The notes: a model not told the origin generated them from the letters alone. Numbered from the stretch's first letter, positions 35,245 to 44,847 are shown. The stretch is 64,000 nt of DNA from Flavobacterium bizetiae (GCF_902804475.1 NZ_CADCSU010000023.1:1-64000); one strand, 5' to 3'. Translations and numbers: made by a program.

Positions 35245-35607
35245 TTAGAATGTTTGTCTTACCTTTTCGTCTGTCACACATTCAGTTTCTCCATTTTCTA
35301 TAGTTACAAAAGCAATTTTATTTTTTCCGAATAAAACTTTTAACCTCTCTGATCTTATAGAAACAGAGGTAATCTTAGCTTTTCTTTTTCTGCAATTCTT
35401 AATGACATCTGCTTTCCATTTGATACTATCATTCTGAACTGCTATTAAAATTTCACTATTCTTTTCTATATAAAATGTTATTCCTCCCGAATATTCCATT
35501 CCTTCTAGCTTTATCATCTGACTATAATCAGCTTTTGATGTTTTTTGAACGTTCATATCTTGAAATCCCAATAAAGCAATCAGTATAAGAAAAGTGACTT
35601 TTTTCAT
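35245..35607 (-). CDS. Unknown small exported protein
   Basis: A 120-residue protein from ATG 35607 (or 124 from ATG 35619, which overlaps the AraC gene by 8 bases). A signal-like start MKKVTFLILIALLGF is followed by a soluble part with no recognised motif. Being immediately downstream of the AraC-type regulator it is probably cotranscribed with it. Function unknown. Confidence 0.6.
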   Translation of the reverse strand: MKKVTFLILIALLGFQDMNVQKTSKADYSQMIKLEGMEYSGGITFYIEKNSEILIAVQNDSIKWKADVIKNCRKRKAKITSVSIRSERLKVLFGKNKIAFVTIENGETECVTDEKVRQTF

Positions 35608-35611
35608 TAAC

Positions 35612-36484
35612 TTAGACATTCGTATTAATCGACATTAGATATTTCTTTGGAGTCGTAGCAAACTTTTTCTTGAAAGCCGCTATAAAGTGACTTCCCGTAC
35701 TGTAGCCAATCTTCAACCCTACTTCGTTTACATTATATGATCCGCTATCTAATAATTTACGTGCGAAATCCATTTTATAATCAAATAGAAAACCATAAAC
35801 TGTATCGCCGTAAATTTGTTTGAAACCCATTTTAAGTTTTTTCAAATTCAAACCAATTTCATCTGCCAATTCCTGTAAACCTGGAGGTTCGGCCATATTC
35901 GCGATAATGATTTCTTTGGCTTTTCTAATTTTTAGAACGTTATCTTCATCAATCAAAAACGGACATTGTTCTGCGTTTGGGTCTTCGGTTCTATTAAAAT
36001 ATAAACTCAGCAATTCGTATCCTTTTCCTTTATAATAAAGATTTTTTATCGACGGATGTAAGTTATAATGAAACAGTTGACTTAAAACAATCGCCATCGA
36101 CGGACTAATATTTCCTTCGTTATAATACTTTTTGTCTTTATTGTCCGGACTTAAAAAAGTAATATAGTCTGCTTCTGCAGAAAACAACGCGTGAAATTTC
36201 TTAATCGAAACAATTACAGAGATTACCCAAGAATTTGGAGCCAACTCTAAATTCAATGGTAATTCTTTCTGCGGATTGTATAAAAGCAACGATTTTTCTT
36301 CTTTCAAATCTAAAGCATAACTACCCTGATTGAACAAAAATTTGGCATTGCCTTTTATCCCGAAATGAAACTGTATCAGGCCACTACCCACTTCGTGTTG
36401 TCCGAAAAAGGATTCTGAACTGTCATTCTGAAAACGAATAAGCGTAAAGTCGTCTTCAATTTTAATAATTTCCTGAGAACTCAT
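35612..36484 (-). CDS. AraC-family transcriptional regulator (PchR-like)
   Basis: A 290-residue regulator. The N-terminal part (GQHEVGSGLIQFHFGIKGNAKFLF) resembles the PchR group, which in other bacteria responds to ferric siderophores. The C-terminal two-helix-turn-helix DNA-binding domain spans about residues 190-290 (LQELADEIGLNLKKLKMGFKQIYGDTVYGFL and VGLKIGYSTGSHFIAAFKKKF). It is divergent from hemA and lies between hemH and hemA, so control of heme genes in response to iron or heme is a reasonable guess, not shown. Confidence 0.85.
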   Translation of the reverse strand: MSSQEIIKIEDDFTLIRFQNDSSESFFGQHEVGSGLIQFHFGIKGNAKFLFNQGSYALDLKEEKSLLLYNPQKELPLNLELAPNSWVISVIVSIKKFHALFSAEADYITFLSPDNKDKKYYNEGNISPSMAIVLSQLFHYNLHPSIKNLYYKGKGYELLSLYFNRTEDPNAEQCPFLIDEDNVLKIRKAKEIIIANMAEPPGLQELADEIGLNLKKLKMGFKQIYGDTVYGFLFDYKMDFARKLLDSGSYNVNEVGLKIGYSTGSHFIAAFKKKFATTPKKYLMSINTNV

Positions 36485-36679
36485 AGCGATATTTTTTTAG
36501 TACAAAAATCAGGACAATTGCAATATCTTATTTAGAATCACTCTAAACAAAACATTTCTAACGAGCTGATTTTGCTACAAAAGTACTTCTTTTTGCATAA
36601 AAACAGATGTTTAGAAACAAAAAAACATGTAGCGATACAAAAAGTACTTTGAGCGTTACTTTTATAACCACTATAGTAA

Positions 36680-36687
36680 TAATTTTG
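36680..36687 (+). promoter_or_regulatory. Candidate -7 element for hemA
   Basis: TAATTTTG fits TAnnTTTG, 25 bases before ATG 36712. No TTG at the right distance upstream was found, so confidence is limited. It supports the shorter start of hemA. Confidence 0.4.
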
Positions 36688-36711
36688 TTGCACTTTTATG
36701 AAAGTGAATTT

Positions 36712-37962
36712 ATGGAAAACAATAACGTACCGAAACATCTCTATTTTTATTCAGTTGGTTTAAGCTATAAAAAAGCTGATGCTGAGGTAAGAGGTCAATT
36801 TAGTTTGGATGCAATTGCAAAAACGCGCTTGCTGGAACAGGCTAAAAGTGAAGGAATAGAAAGTTTAATTGTCACTTCGACTTGCAACAGAACCGAGATC
36901 TATGGTTTTGCTGAACACCCATTTCAATTAATAAAACTAATTTGTGATAACAGCAACGGTTCTGTCGATGCTTTTCAGAAAGTTGGTTTTGTCTATAAAA
37001 ATCAAGAAGCTATTGGTCATATGTTTCGCGTAGGAACTGGTTTAGACAGTCAGATTTTAGGCGATTTTGAGATTATATCTCAAATTAAGACCAGTTTTGC
37101 ACATTCAAAATCTTTAGGTTTAGCGAATGCTTTCTTAGAAAGATTAGTAAATGCTGTAATTCAGGCGAGTAAAAAAATAAAAAACGAAACGGAGATTAGC
37201 TCAGGCGCAACATCAGTTTCTTTTGCATCGGTACAATACATTCTTAAAAATGTAGAAGATATTGGAAATAAAAATATTTTACTTTTTGGAACAGGAAAAA
37301 TTGGAAGAAATACTTGCGAAAATCTTGTAAAACATACCAAAAACGAACATATTACTTTAATAAACAGAACAAAAGATAAGGCGGAGAAATTAGCCGGAAA
37401 ACTAAATTTAATTGTTAAAGACTATTCAGAGTTACATCTGGAACTTCAAAAAGCCGATGTTGTGGTTGTCGCTACAGGTGCTCAAAACCCAACGGTTGAC
37501 AAAGCAATTTTAAATCTAAAGAAACCTTTATTGATTTTAGATTTATCAATTCCGAAAAACGTTAATGAAAATGTAGAGGAATTAGAAGGCGTAACTTTGA
37601 TTCATATGGATTATTTGTCGCAATTGACAGATGAAACTCTTGAAAACAGAAAGTTACATATTCCTGCTGCCGAGGCTATTATAGAAGAAGTAAAAGAAGA
37701 ATTCATTACCTGGACAAAAGGAAGAAAATTTGCTCCAACTATTAATGCTTTAAAAGAAAAACTAAACGAGATTAAAGTTTCGGAATTAGATTTTCAAAGC
37801 AGAAAAATTGCAGATTTTAATGAAGCTCAAGCTGAAATCATCAGTAACAGAATTATCCAGAAAATCACTACACATTTCGCAAATCATTTAAAAGACGACA
37901 GCACCATGGTCGATGAAAGCATCGAATGGATTGAGAAAGTCTTTAAGATAAAAGCATCTTAA
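36712..37962 (+). CDS. hemA: Glutamyl-tRNA reductase
   Basis: A 416-residue enzyme, the first committed step of the C5 heme pathway, reducing glutamyl-tRNA to glutamate-1-semialdehyde with NADPH. The catalytic cysteine is Cys58 in IVTSTCNRTEIYG; the NADP-binding segment LLFGTGKIGRNTCENL lies near residue 185; the C-terminal dimerisation helices follow. The start at 36712 gives MENNNVPKHLYFYSVGLSYK; the longer frame from 36607 adds 35 unrelated hydrophobic residues. hemC follows after a hairpin-containing gap. The partner hemL is not in the window. Confidence 0.93.
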   Translation: MENNNVPKHLYFYSVGLSYKKADAEVRGQFSLDAIAKTRLLEQAKSEGIESLIVTSTCNRTEIYGFAEHPFQLIKLICDNSNGSVDAFQKVGFVYKNQEAIGHMFRVGTGLDSQILGDFEIISQIKTSFAHSKSLGLANAFLERLVNAVIQASKKIKNETEISSGATSVSFASVQYILKNVEDIGNKNILLFGTGKIGRNTCENLVKHTKNEHITLINRTKDKAEKLAGKLNLIVKDYSELHLELQKADVVVVATGAQNPTVDKAILNLKKPLLILDLSIPKNVNENVEELEGVTLIHMDYLSQLTDETLENRKLHIPAAEAIIEEVKEEFITWTKGRKFAPTINALKEKLNEIKVSELDFQSRKIADFNEAQAEIISNRIIQKITTHFANHLKDDSTMVDESIEWIEKVFKIKAS

Positions 37963-37977
37963 TAAAATCAAATTTTA

Positions 37978-38062
37978 AACCATATAAGTTATATAAGTTC
38001 ATTTAATAAAACTGATGTTTTTGCACAAACTGCTTAAATTTACTTATATAACTTATATGGTT
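37978..38062. repeat. Inverted repeat between hemA and hemC
   Basis: Arms 37978-37998 and 38042-38062 are exact complements over 21 bases (words ACCATATAAG / TTATATGGTT). It ends 13 bases before the hemC start and could tune hemC expression from the hemA promoter. Confidence 0.75.
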
Positions 38063-38075
38063 CAAGAAACAAAAA

Positions 38076-38999
38076 ATGGCTGAAAAAACAATCAGAATTG
38101 GAACTCGCGATAGCGAATTAGCACTTTGGCAAGCACATACTGTCGAAAAAAAACTAAACGACTTAGGTTATAAAACCGAAATTGTTGCGGTAAAATCTAC
38201 AGGCGATATTATTCTTGACAAACCTCTTTACGAACTTGGTATTACCGGAATCTTTACTAAAACCTTAGACATTGCCATGATCAATGGTAGTATCGATATT
38301 GCGGTACATTCTATGAAAGATGTTCCAACGGCTTTACCAAAAGGTATTGTTCAGGCGGCAGTTTTAGAAAGAGCCAATGTTTTAGACATTTTAGTTCATA
38401 AAGGCAATCCTGATTTTGCCAATCCAAGTACGATTGCAACCGGAAGTTTACGTCGTCAGGCGCAATGGTTCAACAAATATCCTAATCATACAGTGGTTGA
38501 TTTACGTGGAAATGTAAACACTCGTATGCAAAAACTTAAAGACAATAATTGGGACGGAGCTGTTTTTGCTGCTGCAGGTTTGGAGCGCATTAACCTTAAA
38601 CCAGGAAATTATATCAATCTTGACTGGATGATTCCTGCACCGGCACAAGGCGCAATGCTTGTTGTGGCGATGGAAAATGACAATTATACGCTGGATGCGC
38701 TTTCTCAATTGAATCATATCGAAACTGAAATTTGTACGTATATCGAACGTCAGTTTTTAAGAACGCTTGAAGGTGGTTGTACAGCGCCAATTGGAGCTTT
38801 AGTAAATTACAATGAAGACGAAGATACTTTGCATTTTCAAGGTGTTTTACTTTCTGTTGATGGAAAACAAAAATTGGAAATCGACAAAACGGTTGACATT
38901 TCTGAATGGAAAAAACTAGGTTTCTTCGCTGCTCAGGAAATCCTGAACAATGGCGGAGCCGAATTGATGGCATCTATTAAAGAATCTTTAAAAAAATAA
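38076..38999 (+). CDS. hemC: Hydroxymethylbilane synthase (porphobilinogen deaminase)
   Basis: A 307-residue enzyme that joins four porphobilinogens into hydroxymethylbilane. IRIGTRDSELALWQA at the start, the catalytic Asp82 in HSMKDVPTALP, TGSLRRQAQ, LRGNVNTR, and the dipyrromethane cofactor Cys235 in LEGGCTAPIGA are all present. The stop overlaps the hemD start (TAATG), so the two are translationally coupled. Confidence 0.95.
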   Translation: MAEKTIRIGTRDSELALWQAHTVEKKLNDLGYKTEIVAVKSTGDIILDKPLYELGITGIFTKTLDIAMINGSIDIAVHSMKDVPTALPKGIVQAAVLERANVLDILVHKGNPDFANPSTIATGSLRRQAQWFNKYPNHTVVDLRGNVNTRMQKLKDNNWDGAVFAAAGLERINLKPGNYINLDWMIPAPAQGAMLVVAMENDNYTLDALSQLNHIETEICTYIERQFLRTLEGGCTAPIGALVNYNEDEDTLHFQGVLLSVDGKQKLEIDKTVDISEWKKLGFFAAQEILNNGGAELMASIKESLKK

Positions 39000-39664
39000 T
39001 GAGTAAATCAATTCAAATATTATCTACAAAAAAGCTATCGGGCGAACAAAAACAAGCATTGGTAAAAGCCAATATTGAAGTTATCGAAGCTGATTTTATT
39101 CAAACTCAAAACAAACCTTTTGAACTAAAAGACCTCAACGAAAATCTGATTTTTACGAGTCAGAATGCGGTTCATAGCGTTTTATCGAATCCTGATTCAG
39201 AAAAACTGAAAAGCAAAAATGTGTTTTGTGTGGGTTTAAAAACCAAAATTCTATTATCTGAAAATGGTTTTAATGTTGTGGCTTATACAGGTTATGCCGC
39301 TGATCTAGCAGAAATTATCACTTTGATTTACCGTAGCGAAAGCTATACTTTTTTTAGCGGAAACCTTCGAAGAGAAACATTACCAAAAGCATTAAAAGAT
39401 GCTGATGTGAAAATGAATGAAATTCAGGTTTATGATACGTCACTAGTTCCTCAGAAAATAAAAAATACAGTAGACGGAATTTTATTTTTTAGTCCTTCTG
39501 GCGTTGAAAGTTATTTGAAAGACAATACCATTAAGAAAGAAAAATGCTTTTGCATAGGAGACACAACCGCAGAAGCTTTAGATAAAATTACCAAAAACAT
39601 CATCATTGCAGATCAGCCTACAGTTGAAGACGTAATCGAAGATGTAATTAACGAATATAAGTAA
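38999..39664 (+). CDS. hemD: Uroporphyrinogen-III synthase
   Basis: A 221-residue protein of the fast-diverging HemD family. [31 protein letters not shown], and [15 protein letters not shown] match the two-lobe HemD pattern. It cyclises hydroxymethylbilane with ring D inversion. Position directly after hemC with a one-base overlap and before hemE makes the assignment secure despite weak conservation. Confidence 0.88.
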   Translation: MSKSIQILSTKKLSGEQKQALVKANIEVIEADFIQTQNKPFELKDLNENLIFTSQNAVHSVLSNPDSEKLKSKNVFCVGLKTKILLSENGFNVVAYTGYAADLAEIITLIYRSESYTFFSGNLRRETLPKALKDADVKMNEIQVYDTSLVPQKIKNTVDGILFFSPSGVESYLKDNTIKKEKCFCIGDTTAEALDKITKNIIIADQPTVEDVIEDVINEYK

Positions 39665-39714
39665 AAACCTTTGTGACTTTGTCCCTTTGTGGCTTTGCAC
39701 CTAAAATAAAAAAC

Positions 39715-40740
39715 ATGTTAAAAAACGACCTATTTTTAAAAGCATTAAAAGGAGAAACTGTTCAACGTCCGCCAGTATGGATGATGCGTCAAGCCGGAAG
39801 ATATTTACCGGAATTTATCGCTTTGCGTGATAAATATGATTTCTTCACTCGTTGTCAAACTCCAGAATTGGCTGCTGAAATTACTGTTCAGCCTATTCGC
39901 AGAATTGCTCCGGATGCTGCAATTTTGTTCTCGGATATCCTGGTTGTTCCGCAAGCAATGGGAATCGAAGTTTTAATGAAAGAAAATTTTGGTCCGTTTT
40001 TACCAAACCCAATTCGTTCATTGGCAGATGTTCATAGAGTTTACGTTCCGGATATTCAGGAAAGTTTAGGTTATGTAATGGATGCCATTAAATTGACTAA
40101 AGAAATGCTGAACGACGAAGTACCATTAATTGGTTTCGCTGGTTCGCCTTGGACAATTTTCTGTTATGCTGTTGAAGGAAAAGGTTCTAAAAGTTTTGAT
40201 ACTGCTAAAGGCTTCGCCTTTTCGAACCCTGCTGCAGCACATACATTATTACAAAAAATTACAGACACTACTATTTTATACTTAAAAGAAAAAGTAAAAG
40301 CGGGAGTTGATGCTGTTCAGATTTTTGATTCTTGGGGAGGAATGCTTTCTCCGGTTGATTATCAGGAATTTTCATGGAAATACATCAACCAAATCGTTGA
40401 AGCTTTGGCTGATCATGCTCCGGTTATTGTTTTCGGAAAAGGATGTTGGTTCGCTCTTGGCGAAATGGGTAAAAGTAGAGCTTCGGCATTAGGAGTTGAC
40501 TGGACATGTTCGGCTAGAAATGCTCGTTATTTGTCTGGTGGAAATATTACTTTACAAGGAAATTTCGATCCGTCAAGATTGCTTTCTCCAATTCCAACCA
40601 TCAAAAAAATGGTTCACGAAATGATCGACGAGTTCGGAAAAGATAAATATGTTGTAAATTTAGGTCACGGAATTTTACCAAATATCCCTGTAGATCACGC
40701 AAAAGCGTTTATTGACGCGGTTAAGGAATACGGGAACTAA
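39715..40740 (+). CDS. hemE: Uroporphyrinogen decarboxylase
   Basis: A 341-residue decarboxylase converting uroporphyrinogen III to coproporphyrinogen [20 protein letters not shown] at the start, the active-site [12 protein letters not shown] (catalytic Asp), [14 protein letters not shown] and GNFDPSRLL are all family marks. ATG 39715 is preferred over 39673, whose extra 14 residues are translated from a 'ctttgtgactttgtccctttg' intergenic phrase. It lies 50 bases after hemD. Confidence 0.94.
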   Translation: MLKNDLFLKALKGETVQRPPVWMMRQAGRYLPEFIALRDKYDFFTRCQTPELAAEITVQPIRRIAPDAAILFSDILVVPQAMGIEVLMKENFGPFLPNPIRSLADVHRVYVPDIQESLGYVMDAIKLTKEMLNDEVPLIGFAGSPWTIFCYAVEGKGSKSFDTAKGFAFSNPAAAHTLLQKITDTTILYLKEKVKAGVDAVQIFDSWGGMLSPVDYQEFSWKYINQIVEALADHAPVIVFGKGCWFALGEMGKSRASALGVDWTCSARNARYLSGGNITLQGNFDPSRLLSPIPTIKKMVHEMIDEFGKDKYVVNLGHGILPNIPVDHAKAFIDAVKEYGN

Positions 40741-40761
40741 CTAGTTTTTTAGTAATCAGTC

Positions 40762-40796
40762 GCAGTTTTCAGTCTCATTTTAAAACTGAAAACTGC
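40762..40796. repeat. Inverted repeat after hemE
   Basis: GCAGTTTTCAGT (40762-40773) pairs exactly with ACTGAAAACTGC (40785-40796), set within longer inverted TAGTTTTTTAG / CTAAAAAAAC words. It belongs to the same phrase family as 33423-33472. Confidence 0.65.
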
Positions 40797-40831
40797 AACT
40801 GAGACTGAAAACTAAAAAAACCATATCCTAA

Positions 40832-41527
40832 ATGTTTGCAAACATAAGCTTCACCAGAAATTCTCCATTTTCTTTTATAGAATATGCTTTTCAGGCATAT
40901 TATGCGACGGTATTTTTGATGGTTTGGTTACATCCCGAAGAACATAACGTAAGTTTTATAAATGATTTAGCTATTTTAATGGCTTTTGAGTTTATCATGG
41001 TACATTCAGGAGTTTTTATGGCAGTTATGCCTAAAAAGCTATCGCTTTTCGTGTTTTTCCCCATGTACGGACTATTTGCATTAGCATTTCATCATTCTGT
41101 AATCAATACAAATATTTTATACATTTATTTGTTAACGGTACTTAACCGAATGCGGTTTGCTTTTTCGGATGTAAGTCCTGAAGTTCGCGCTTTACAAATA
41201 GGAAAATCTGTTGCTAAAGCAATGTTTTATTTCTTTTTAATTTTTGCGGTATCTTTTGGAAATGGAATAATTCCGAAATTTGGATTAACAGATGAATTTT
41301 TAGAAAAATCTCACTATTTTGACACTGTAAAATCAAGCGGATTATTTATAGAAAAGCCATACGTACCAATATCTATGGGATTTATCTATTACTCAGTTCC
41401 GGTTTTGTATTTTATTTACCGAACGATTAAAAGCTTTGGCAGAAATAATAACAATTCTTTTCAGGAAGAGAGATTAATCTTTAGTAAAACAACATACAGT
41501 CAGAAGTTTAAATCGGATAAAAGATAA
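40832..41527 (+). CDS. Unknown polytopic membrane protein
   Basis: A 231-residue protein with about five to six membrane segments (for instance around residues 20-36, 47-67, 72-92, 96-110, 129-148 and 185-205) and no recognised family motif. It is the first of a short run of small genes between hemE and hemF, followed after 6 bases by the next gene. No link to heme synthesis is evident. Confidence 0.6.
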   Translation: MFANISFTRNSPFSFIEYAFQAYYATVFLMVWLHPEEHNVSFINDLAILMAFEFIMVHSGVFMAVMPKKLSLFVFFPMYGLFALAFHHSVINTNILYIYLLTVLNRMRFAFSDVSPEVRALQIGKSVAKAMFYFFLIFAVSFGNGIIPKFGLTDEFLEKSHYFDTVKSSGLFIEKPYVPISMGFIYYSVPVLYFIYRTIKSFGRNNNNSFQEERLIFSKTTYSQKFKSDKR

Positions 41528-41533
41528 GAAATC

Positions 41534-41911
41534 ATGCTCAACAAAGGTTTAAGAGACGAGGAAAGTATTAGAATAGAAAACACGCTACGAACTTTGCATG
41601 CGTTAATTTTTGTTCCAAAGTTTTGGAATGCCGAGGATACTAACCTTATCGATGAGCAACTTAAAAATTTTGGTTTAAGCTTAGAAAGAACTATTGAAAT
41701 CCCTGAAGAAGAGTTGATTCTTTTATTGCAAAGATGTCACCTCGACTGGAATCAACAGGAGGAATTTGCAGATATTTTAATAGGCTTATCTCATGAAAAA
41801 CAATTTGATTTTCTAGCAAAAGCACTTGCCATTTACCAATACATTCAGCAGGAAAGCAAGGTTTTTTCTTTTGGAATAAATACTAAAATTGCTTCACTCA
41901 AAAACAAATAA
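41534..41911 (+). CDS. Unknown cytoplasmic protein
   Basis: A 125-residue acidic protein without signal or membrane segments, mostly helical by composition (LNKGLRDEESIRIENTLRTLHALIF, LLQRCHLDWNQQEEFADILIGLS). It lies 6 bases after the membrane protein gene and 2 bases before the acetyltransferase gene, so all three are probably one transcript. Function unknown. Confidence 0.6.
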   Translation: MLNKGLRDEESIRIENTLRTLHALIFVPKFWNAEDTNLIDEQLKNFGLSLERTIEIPEEELILLLQRCHLDWNQQEEFADILIGLSHEKQFDFLAKALAIYQYIQQESKVFSFGINTKIASLKNK

Positions 41912-41913
41912 AG

Positions 41914-42465
41914 ATGAGTTTTACAGATTTCAAAATAGAAACAATTAACGATATTCTTCCGGAAGAGTTTTATAACCTTATCGAAAAGAATAGAGCTTAC
42001 ATAGGAAATACTTTTCCGTTTACGCTTACTAATTGTTTAGATTTAGAAAAAACAAAACAATTTATCACCTTCTGTCGAGACAAGGAAATTAATAAAGAAA
42101 ACTATTATTTTTATGCCAGAGATATAAAAACCAATGCCTTAATTGGTTATTTGTGTATAAAAAGCATTGATAACGATAAAGCAAAATGTGAATTAGGTTA
42201 TTTTGTTGACAAAGATTATCAGGGAAAAGGAATCACCTCGAAAGTAGTTTCAGAAACATTAGATTTTTGTTTTAATACTTTAAAAATGAATAAGGTTTTT
42301 ATTTGTACTTCAAAAATCAATACTGCAAGTCAACAAATTGCTTTGAAACACCATTTTAAACAAGAAGGAATATTACGCGAAGAATTCAAAAACGGTGACG
42401 GAATATTAGAAGATGTCGTTTACTTTGGATTGCTTAAATCAGAATATAATAACGATGAAAGTTAA
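41914..42465 (+). CDS. GNAT-family acetyltransferase, RimJ/RimL-like
   Basis: A 183-residue N-acetyltransferase. CELGYFVDKDYQGKGITSKVVSETLDF contains the acetyl-CoA-binding Q/R-x-x-G-x-G/A motif, and KVFICTSKINTASQQIALKHHFKQEGILREEF is the typical C-terminal half of the RimJ/RimL group acting on protein N-termini or small amines. Its 3' end (NNDES, stop) is within a 25-base direct repeat shared with the hemF start, implying that it once abutted or overlapped hemF. Confidence 0.8.
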   Translation: MSFTDFKIETINDILPEEFYNLIEKNRAYIGNTFPFTLTNCLDLEKTKQFITFCRDKEINKENYYFYARDIKTNALIGYLCIKSIDNDKAKCELGYFVDKDYQGKGITSKVVSETLDFCFNTLKMNKVFICTSKINTASQQIALKHHFKQEGILREEFKNGDGILEDVVYFGLLKSEYNNDES

Positions 42466-42931
42466 ATTTTAGAAAGTTAAAGATGGCATCTTTTGAGAAA
42501 ATTTTAACCGCAATCTTAGATTTTGATTTAAAAAAATTGAATCCATTATATCAAGGTTTTTTTTCGATGTGCTGTTTTGCAATATTTGTTAGCACTTGTT
42601 CCTATTTTTCCAATGAAGCTAAAATTAGTAAAGAGGCTTATAGTTATATGTTTAATGAAAAATATTCAGGATTAATTGTAAAAAAATATTTAGATAAAAA
42701 TAACAGAATGTCTCGGACATTTAAACTAAAAGATTCCAGTAAAATATATGGTTATTCTGCTCTTTGGAAAAAGGCAGAAATAGGAGATTCATTAGTAAAA
42801 AAAGGAAATTCAAGATTTGTAAAGATTTTAAAAAAAGATACTGTGATAATATTTGATATGAATGTTGAATTCAAATACCATGATACTTTCCCAGAAAATA
42901 AAGAATAATAACGATGAAAGATAAATTTTAC
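42447..42931. repeat. 25 bp direct repeats bounding a 460 bp insert
   Basis: The words around TAATAACGATGAAAG at 42447-42471 and 42907-42931 match at 24 of 25 positions and are exactly 460 bases apart. The right copy contains the hemF start codon and the left copy the stop of the acetyltransferase gene. One small gene lies between. Confidence 0.8.
42483..42908 (+). CDS. Unknown small membrane-anchored protein, probably inserted
   Basis: A 141-residue protein with one hydrophobic segment near residues 22-40 (GFFSMCCFAIFVSTCSYF) and a Lys-rich soluble C-terminal part of short strands. I do not recognise a family. The gene fills a 460 bp interval bounded by 25-base direct repeats derived from the hemF start, so it was probably inserted between the acetyltransferase gene and hemF. 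Its base composition is even more AT-rich than its neighbours, which fits a foreign origin. Confidence 0.6.
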   Translation: MASFEKILTAILDFDLKKLNPLYQGFFSMCCFAIFVSTCSYFSNEAKISKEAYSYMFNEKYSGLIVKKYLDKNNRMSRTFKLKDSSKIYGYSALWKKAEIGDSLVKKGNSRFVKILKKDTVIIFDMNVEFKYHDTFPENKE

Positions 42932-43816
42932 GCATACATACAAAAGCTACAAGATCAAATTTGTGCCGGACTAGAAGCCGTTGACGGAACTACAAAATTC
43001 CGCGAAGACCTTTGGAAACGTCCTGAAGGCGGCGGCGGAAGAACCCGTGTTATTGAAAACGGAAATGTTTTCGAAAAAGGCGGTGTAAACATTTCAGCCG
43101 TTCACGGAAAATTACCCGAAGCCATGCAAAAGATGTTTGGTGTTGGCGAAGCTGACTTTTTTGCCTGCGGATTAAGTTTGGTTTTACATCCAAAAAATCC
43201 AATGACTCCAACAGTTCATGCCAATTGGCGTTATTTTGAAATGTATGATGAATCCGGAAAAGTAATCGAACAATGGTTTGGTGGCGGACAGGATTTAACC
43301 CCTTATTATTTGTTTGAGGAAGATGCAAAACACTTTCATCAAACTTGTAAAACGGCTTGCGATAAACACAATCCGGAATTTTATCCAAAATATAAAAAAC
43401 AATGCGACGCTTATTTCTGGAATGCCCATAGAAACGAAGCACGCGGAATTGGTGGTTTATTCTTTGATTATTGCAAAGCAAATGAACAAATGTCGATGGA
43501 CGATTGGTACAATTTCGTAACCGAAGTTGGTAATAGTTTCCTTGAAGCTTATGTACCGATTGTAGAAACAAGAAAAAACCTGGAATATACTCCGGAAAAC
43601 AGAACATGGCAGGAAATCCGCCGTGGCCGTTATGTTGAGTTTAATCTGGTTCACGACAAAGGAACGTTATTCGGTTTAAAAACCAACGGAAGAATCGAAA
43701 GCATTTTAATGAGTTTACCGCCGCATGTGCAGTGGGTTTATGATCATCATGCCGAAGCCGGAAGTGAGGAAGAAAAATTGGTAAATGTGTTAGAAAATCC
43801 GATTGATTGGGTTTAA
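42914..43816 (+). CDS. hemF: Coproporphyrinogen III oxidase, aerobic
   Basis: A 300-residue oxygen-dependent oxidase making protoporphyrinogen IX. RVIENGNVFEKGGVNISAVHG, MTPTVHANWRYFEM, WFGGGQDLTPYYL, RNEARGIGGLFFDY and GRYVEFNLVHDKGTLFGLKTNGR are all signature blocks. It needs oxygen, which fits an aerobic flavobacterium. It is separated from hemE by unrelated small genes, one of which appears to be a recent insertion right before its start. Confidence 0.95.
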   Translation: MKDKFYAYIQKLQDQICAGLEAVDGTTKFREDLWKRPEGGGGRTRVIENGNVFEKGGVNISAVHGKLPEAMQKMFGVGEADFFACGLSLVLHPKNPMTPTVHANWRYFEMYDESGKVIEQWFGGGQDLTPYYLFEEDAKHFHQTCKTACDKHNPEFYPKYKKQCDAYFWNAHRNEARGIGGLFFDYCKANEQMSMDDWYNFVTEVGNSFLEAYVPIVETRKNLEYTPENRTWQEIRRGRYVEFNLVHDKGTLFGLKTNGRIESILMSLPPHVQWVYDHHAEAGSEEEKLVNVLENPIDWV

Positions 43817-43828
43817 TATATTTTGTTA

Positions 43829-43900
43829 ACGCATAGAAACATAGATTTTAATTGTAATTTAGAGACAGATTTTAAAATCCTATGTTTCTATATGTTAAAT
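43829..43900. repeat. Inverted repeat of the 'catagaaacatagattt' family
   Basis: AACGCATAGAAACATAGATTTTA (abbreviated: about 43828-43850) faces AAATCCTATGTTTCTATATG (about 43874-43893) between hemF and the next gene; the same words occur at 24158-24290. Confidence 0.55.
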
Positions 43901-43908
43901 AATCATAG

Positions 43909-44847
43909 ATGAACTCCAAACTGATTTACATAGCGTTTTTTGCCAGCATTTTTGGGTGTTTTGCCCAAAACGATTCACTGCAAAATCCCTATTTTAAATC
44001 GTATAATGATAAAATTACTGGAAGCATTTATTATTTAGATACTTCAAACAGTTTTCAGATTGCTTCAGGCACTCAGGATTCGGAAACATTTGTTAACCTT
44101 ATACCGAATAGAAGGGAACAGATTGGTTTTAATCTGAATTATAAAATCATTGATATCTCTGTTGGTTTTGCACCAAAATTTCTAAGTCAGAACAAAGGCG
44201 ATTCTCACTCCAAGCATTTTAATTTCAATACCCGTTTTTACTATAAAAAATGGATGCAGTCGTTTACTTTTATCAATCAAAAAGGATTTTATATCAGCGA
44301 TGATAATATAACGGCACAATTGCCCGATATGCGTACCACAAAAATTGGCGGAACGACGGCTTATGTTTTCAATGATAAATTTTCTTTTAAAACTTTGGTA
44401 AGTCAAAACGAATGGCAGACCAAAAGTTCCGGAAGTTTTATTCCTACTTTCTCGTTTTATTACACCAATATCGACTTAAATACTCCCGATGCATCTCCCG
44501 GAGATATTTACGTTTTTACTTTAGCCCCATCCTATTTCTATAATTTTGTAATTAGTAACAGGGTTTTAATTGGTGCCGGAGTTGCTTTAGGCGTTGGACT
44601 TAACGATATTAACGGAGATTCATCAGCCTTATATCAAGCCGATTTCAATTTAAAACTGGCATACAATAATGATCGTTTCTTTGCTTTTGCAAGTATTAAT
44701 TCTACAAGTTTTGCTCAGGACGATAAGGTCAATCCGCGGCTGAATGATAATATCGCTACTTTAAAACTTTCTGCAGGTTACCGATTTGATCCTCCCAAAA
44801 AAGTAAAAGAGGTTTATGACAAGGTAAATCAGAAAATAGGTCTGTGA
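43909..44847 (+). CDS. Unknown outer membrane beta-barrel-like protein (DUF4421-like)
   Basis: A 312-residue exported protein with signal peptide (ending FGCFAQ) and a series of amphipathic strands (QIGFNLNYKIIDISVGFAPKF, HFNFNTRFYYKKWMQSFTF, FYISDDNITAQLPDMRTTKIGG), typical of an 8- to 12-strand outer membrane barrel. I think it belongs to the DUF4421 group but cannot confirm. It lies before the class I aldolase gene with no functional link evident. Confidence 0.65.
   Translation: MNSKLIYIAFFASIFGCFAQNDSLQNPYFKSYNDKITGSIYYLDTSNSFQIASGTQDSETFVNLIPNRREQIGFNLNYKIIDISVGFAPKFLSQNKGDSHSKHFNFNTRFYYKKWMQSFTFINQKGFYISDDNITAQLPDMRTTKIGGTTAYVFNDKFSFKTLVSQNEWQTKSSGSFIPTFSFYYTNIDLNTPDASPGDIYVFTLAPSYFYNFVISNRVLIGAGVALGVGLNDINGDSSALYQADFNLKLAYNNDRFFAFASINSTSFAQDDKVNPRLNDNIATLKLSAGYRFDPPKKVKEVYDKVNQKIGL

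Noticed and set aside
36607..36711. Longer hemA start at 36607
   Set aside because: The 35 added residues are hydrophobic and unlike GluTR N-termini, and a TAnnTTTG element lies within that stretch.
36607..36711. Heme- or tRNA-sensing leader before hemA
   Set aside because: No T-box, riboswitch or stable hairpin could be drawn in this region.
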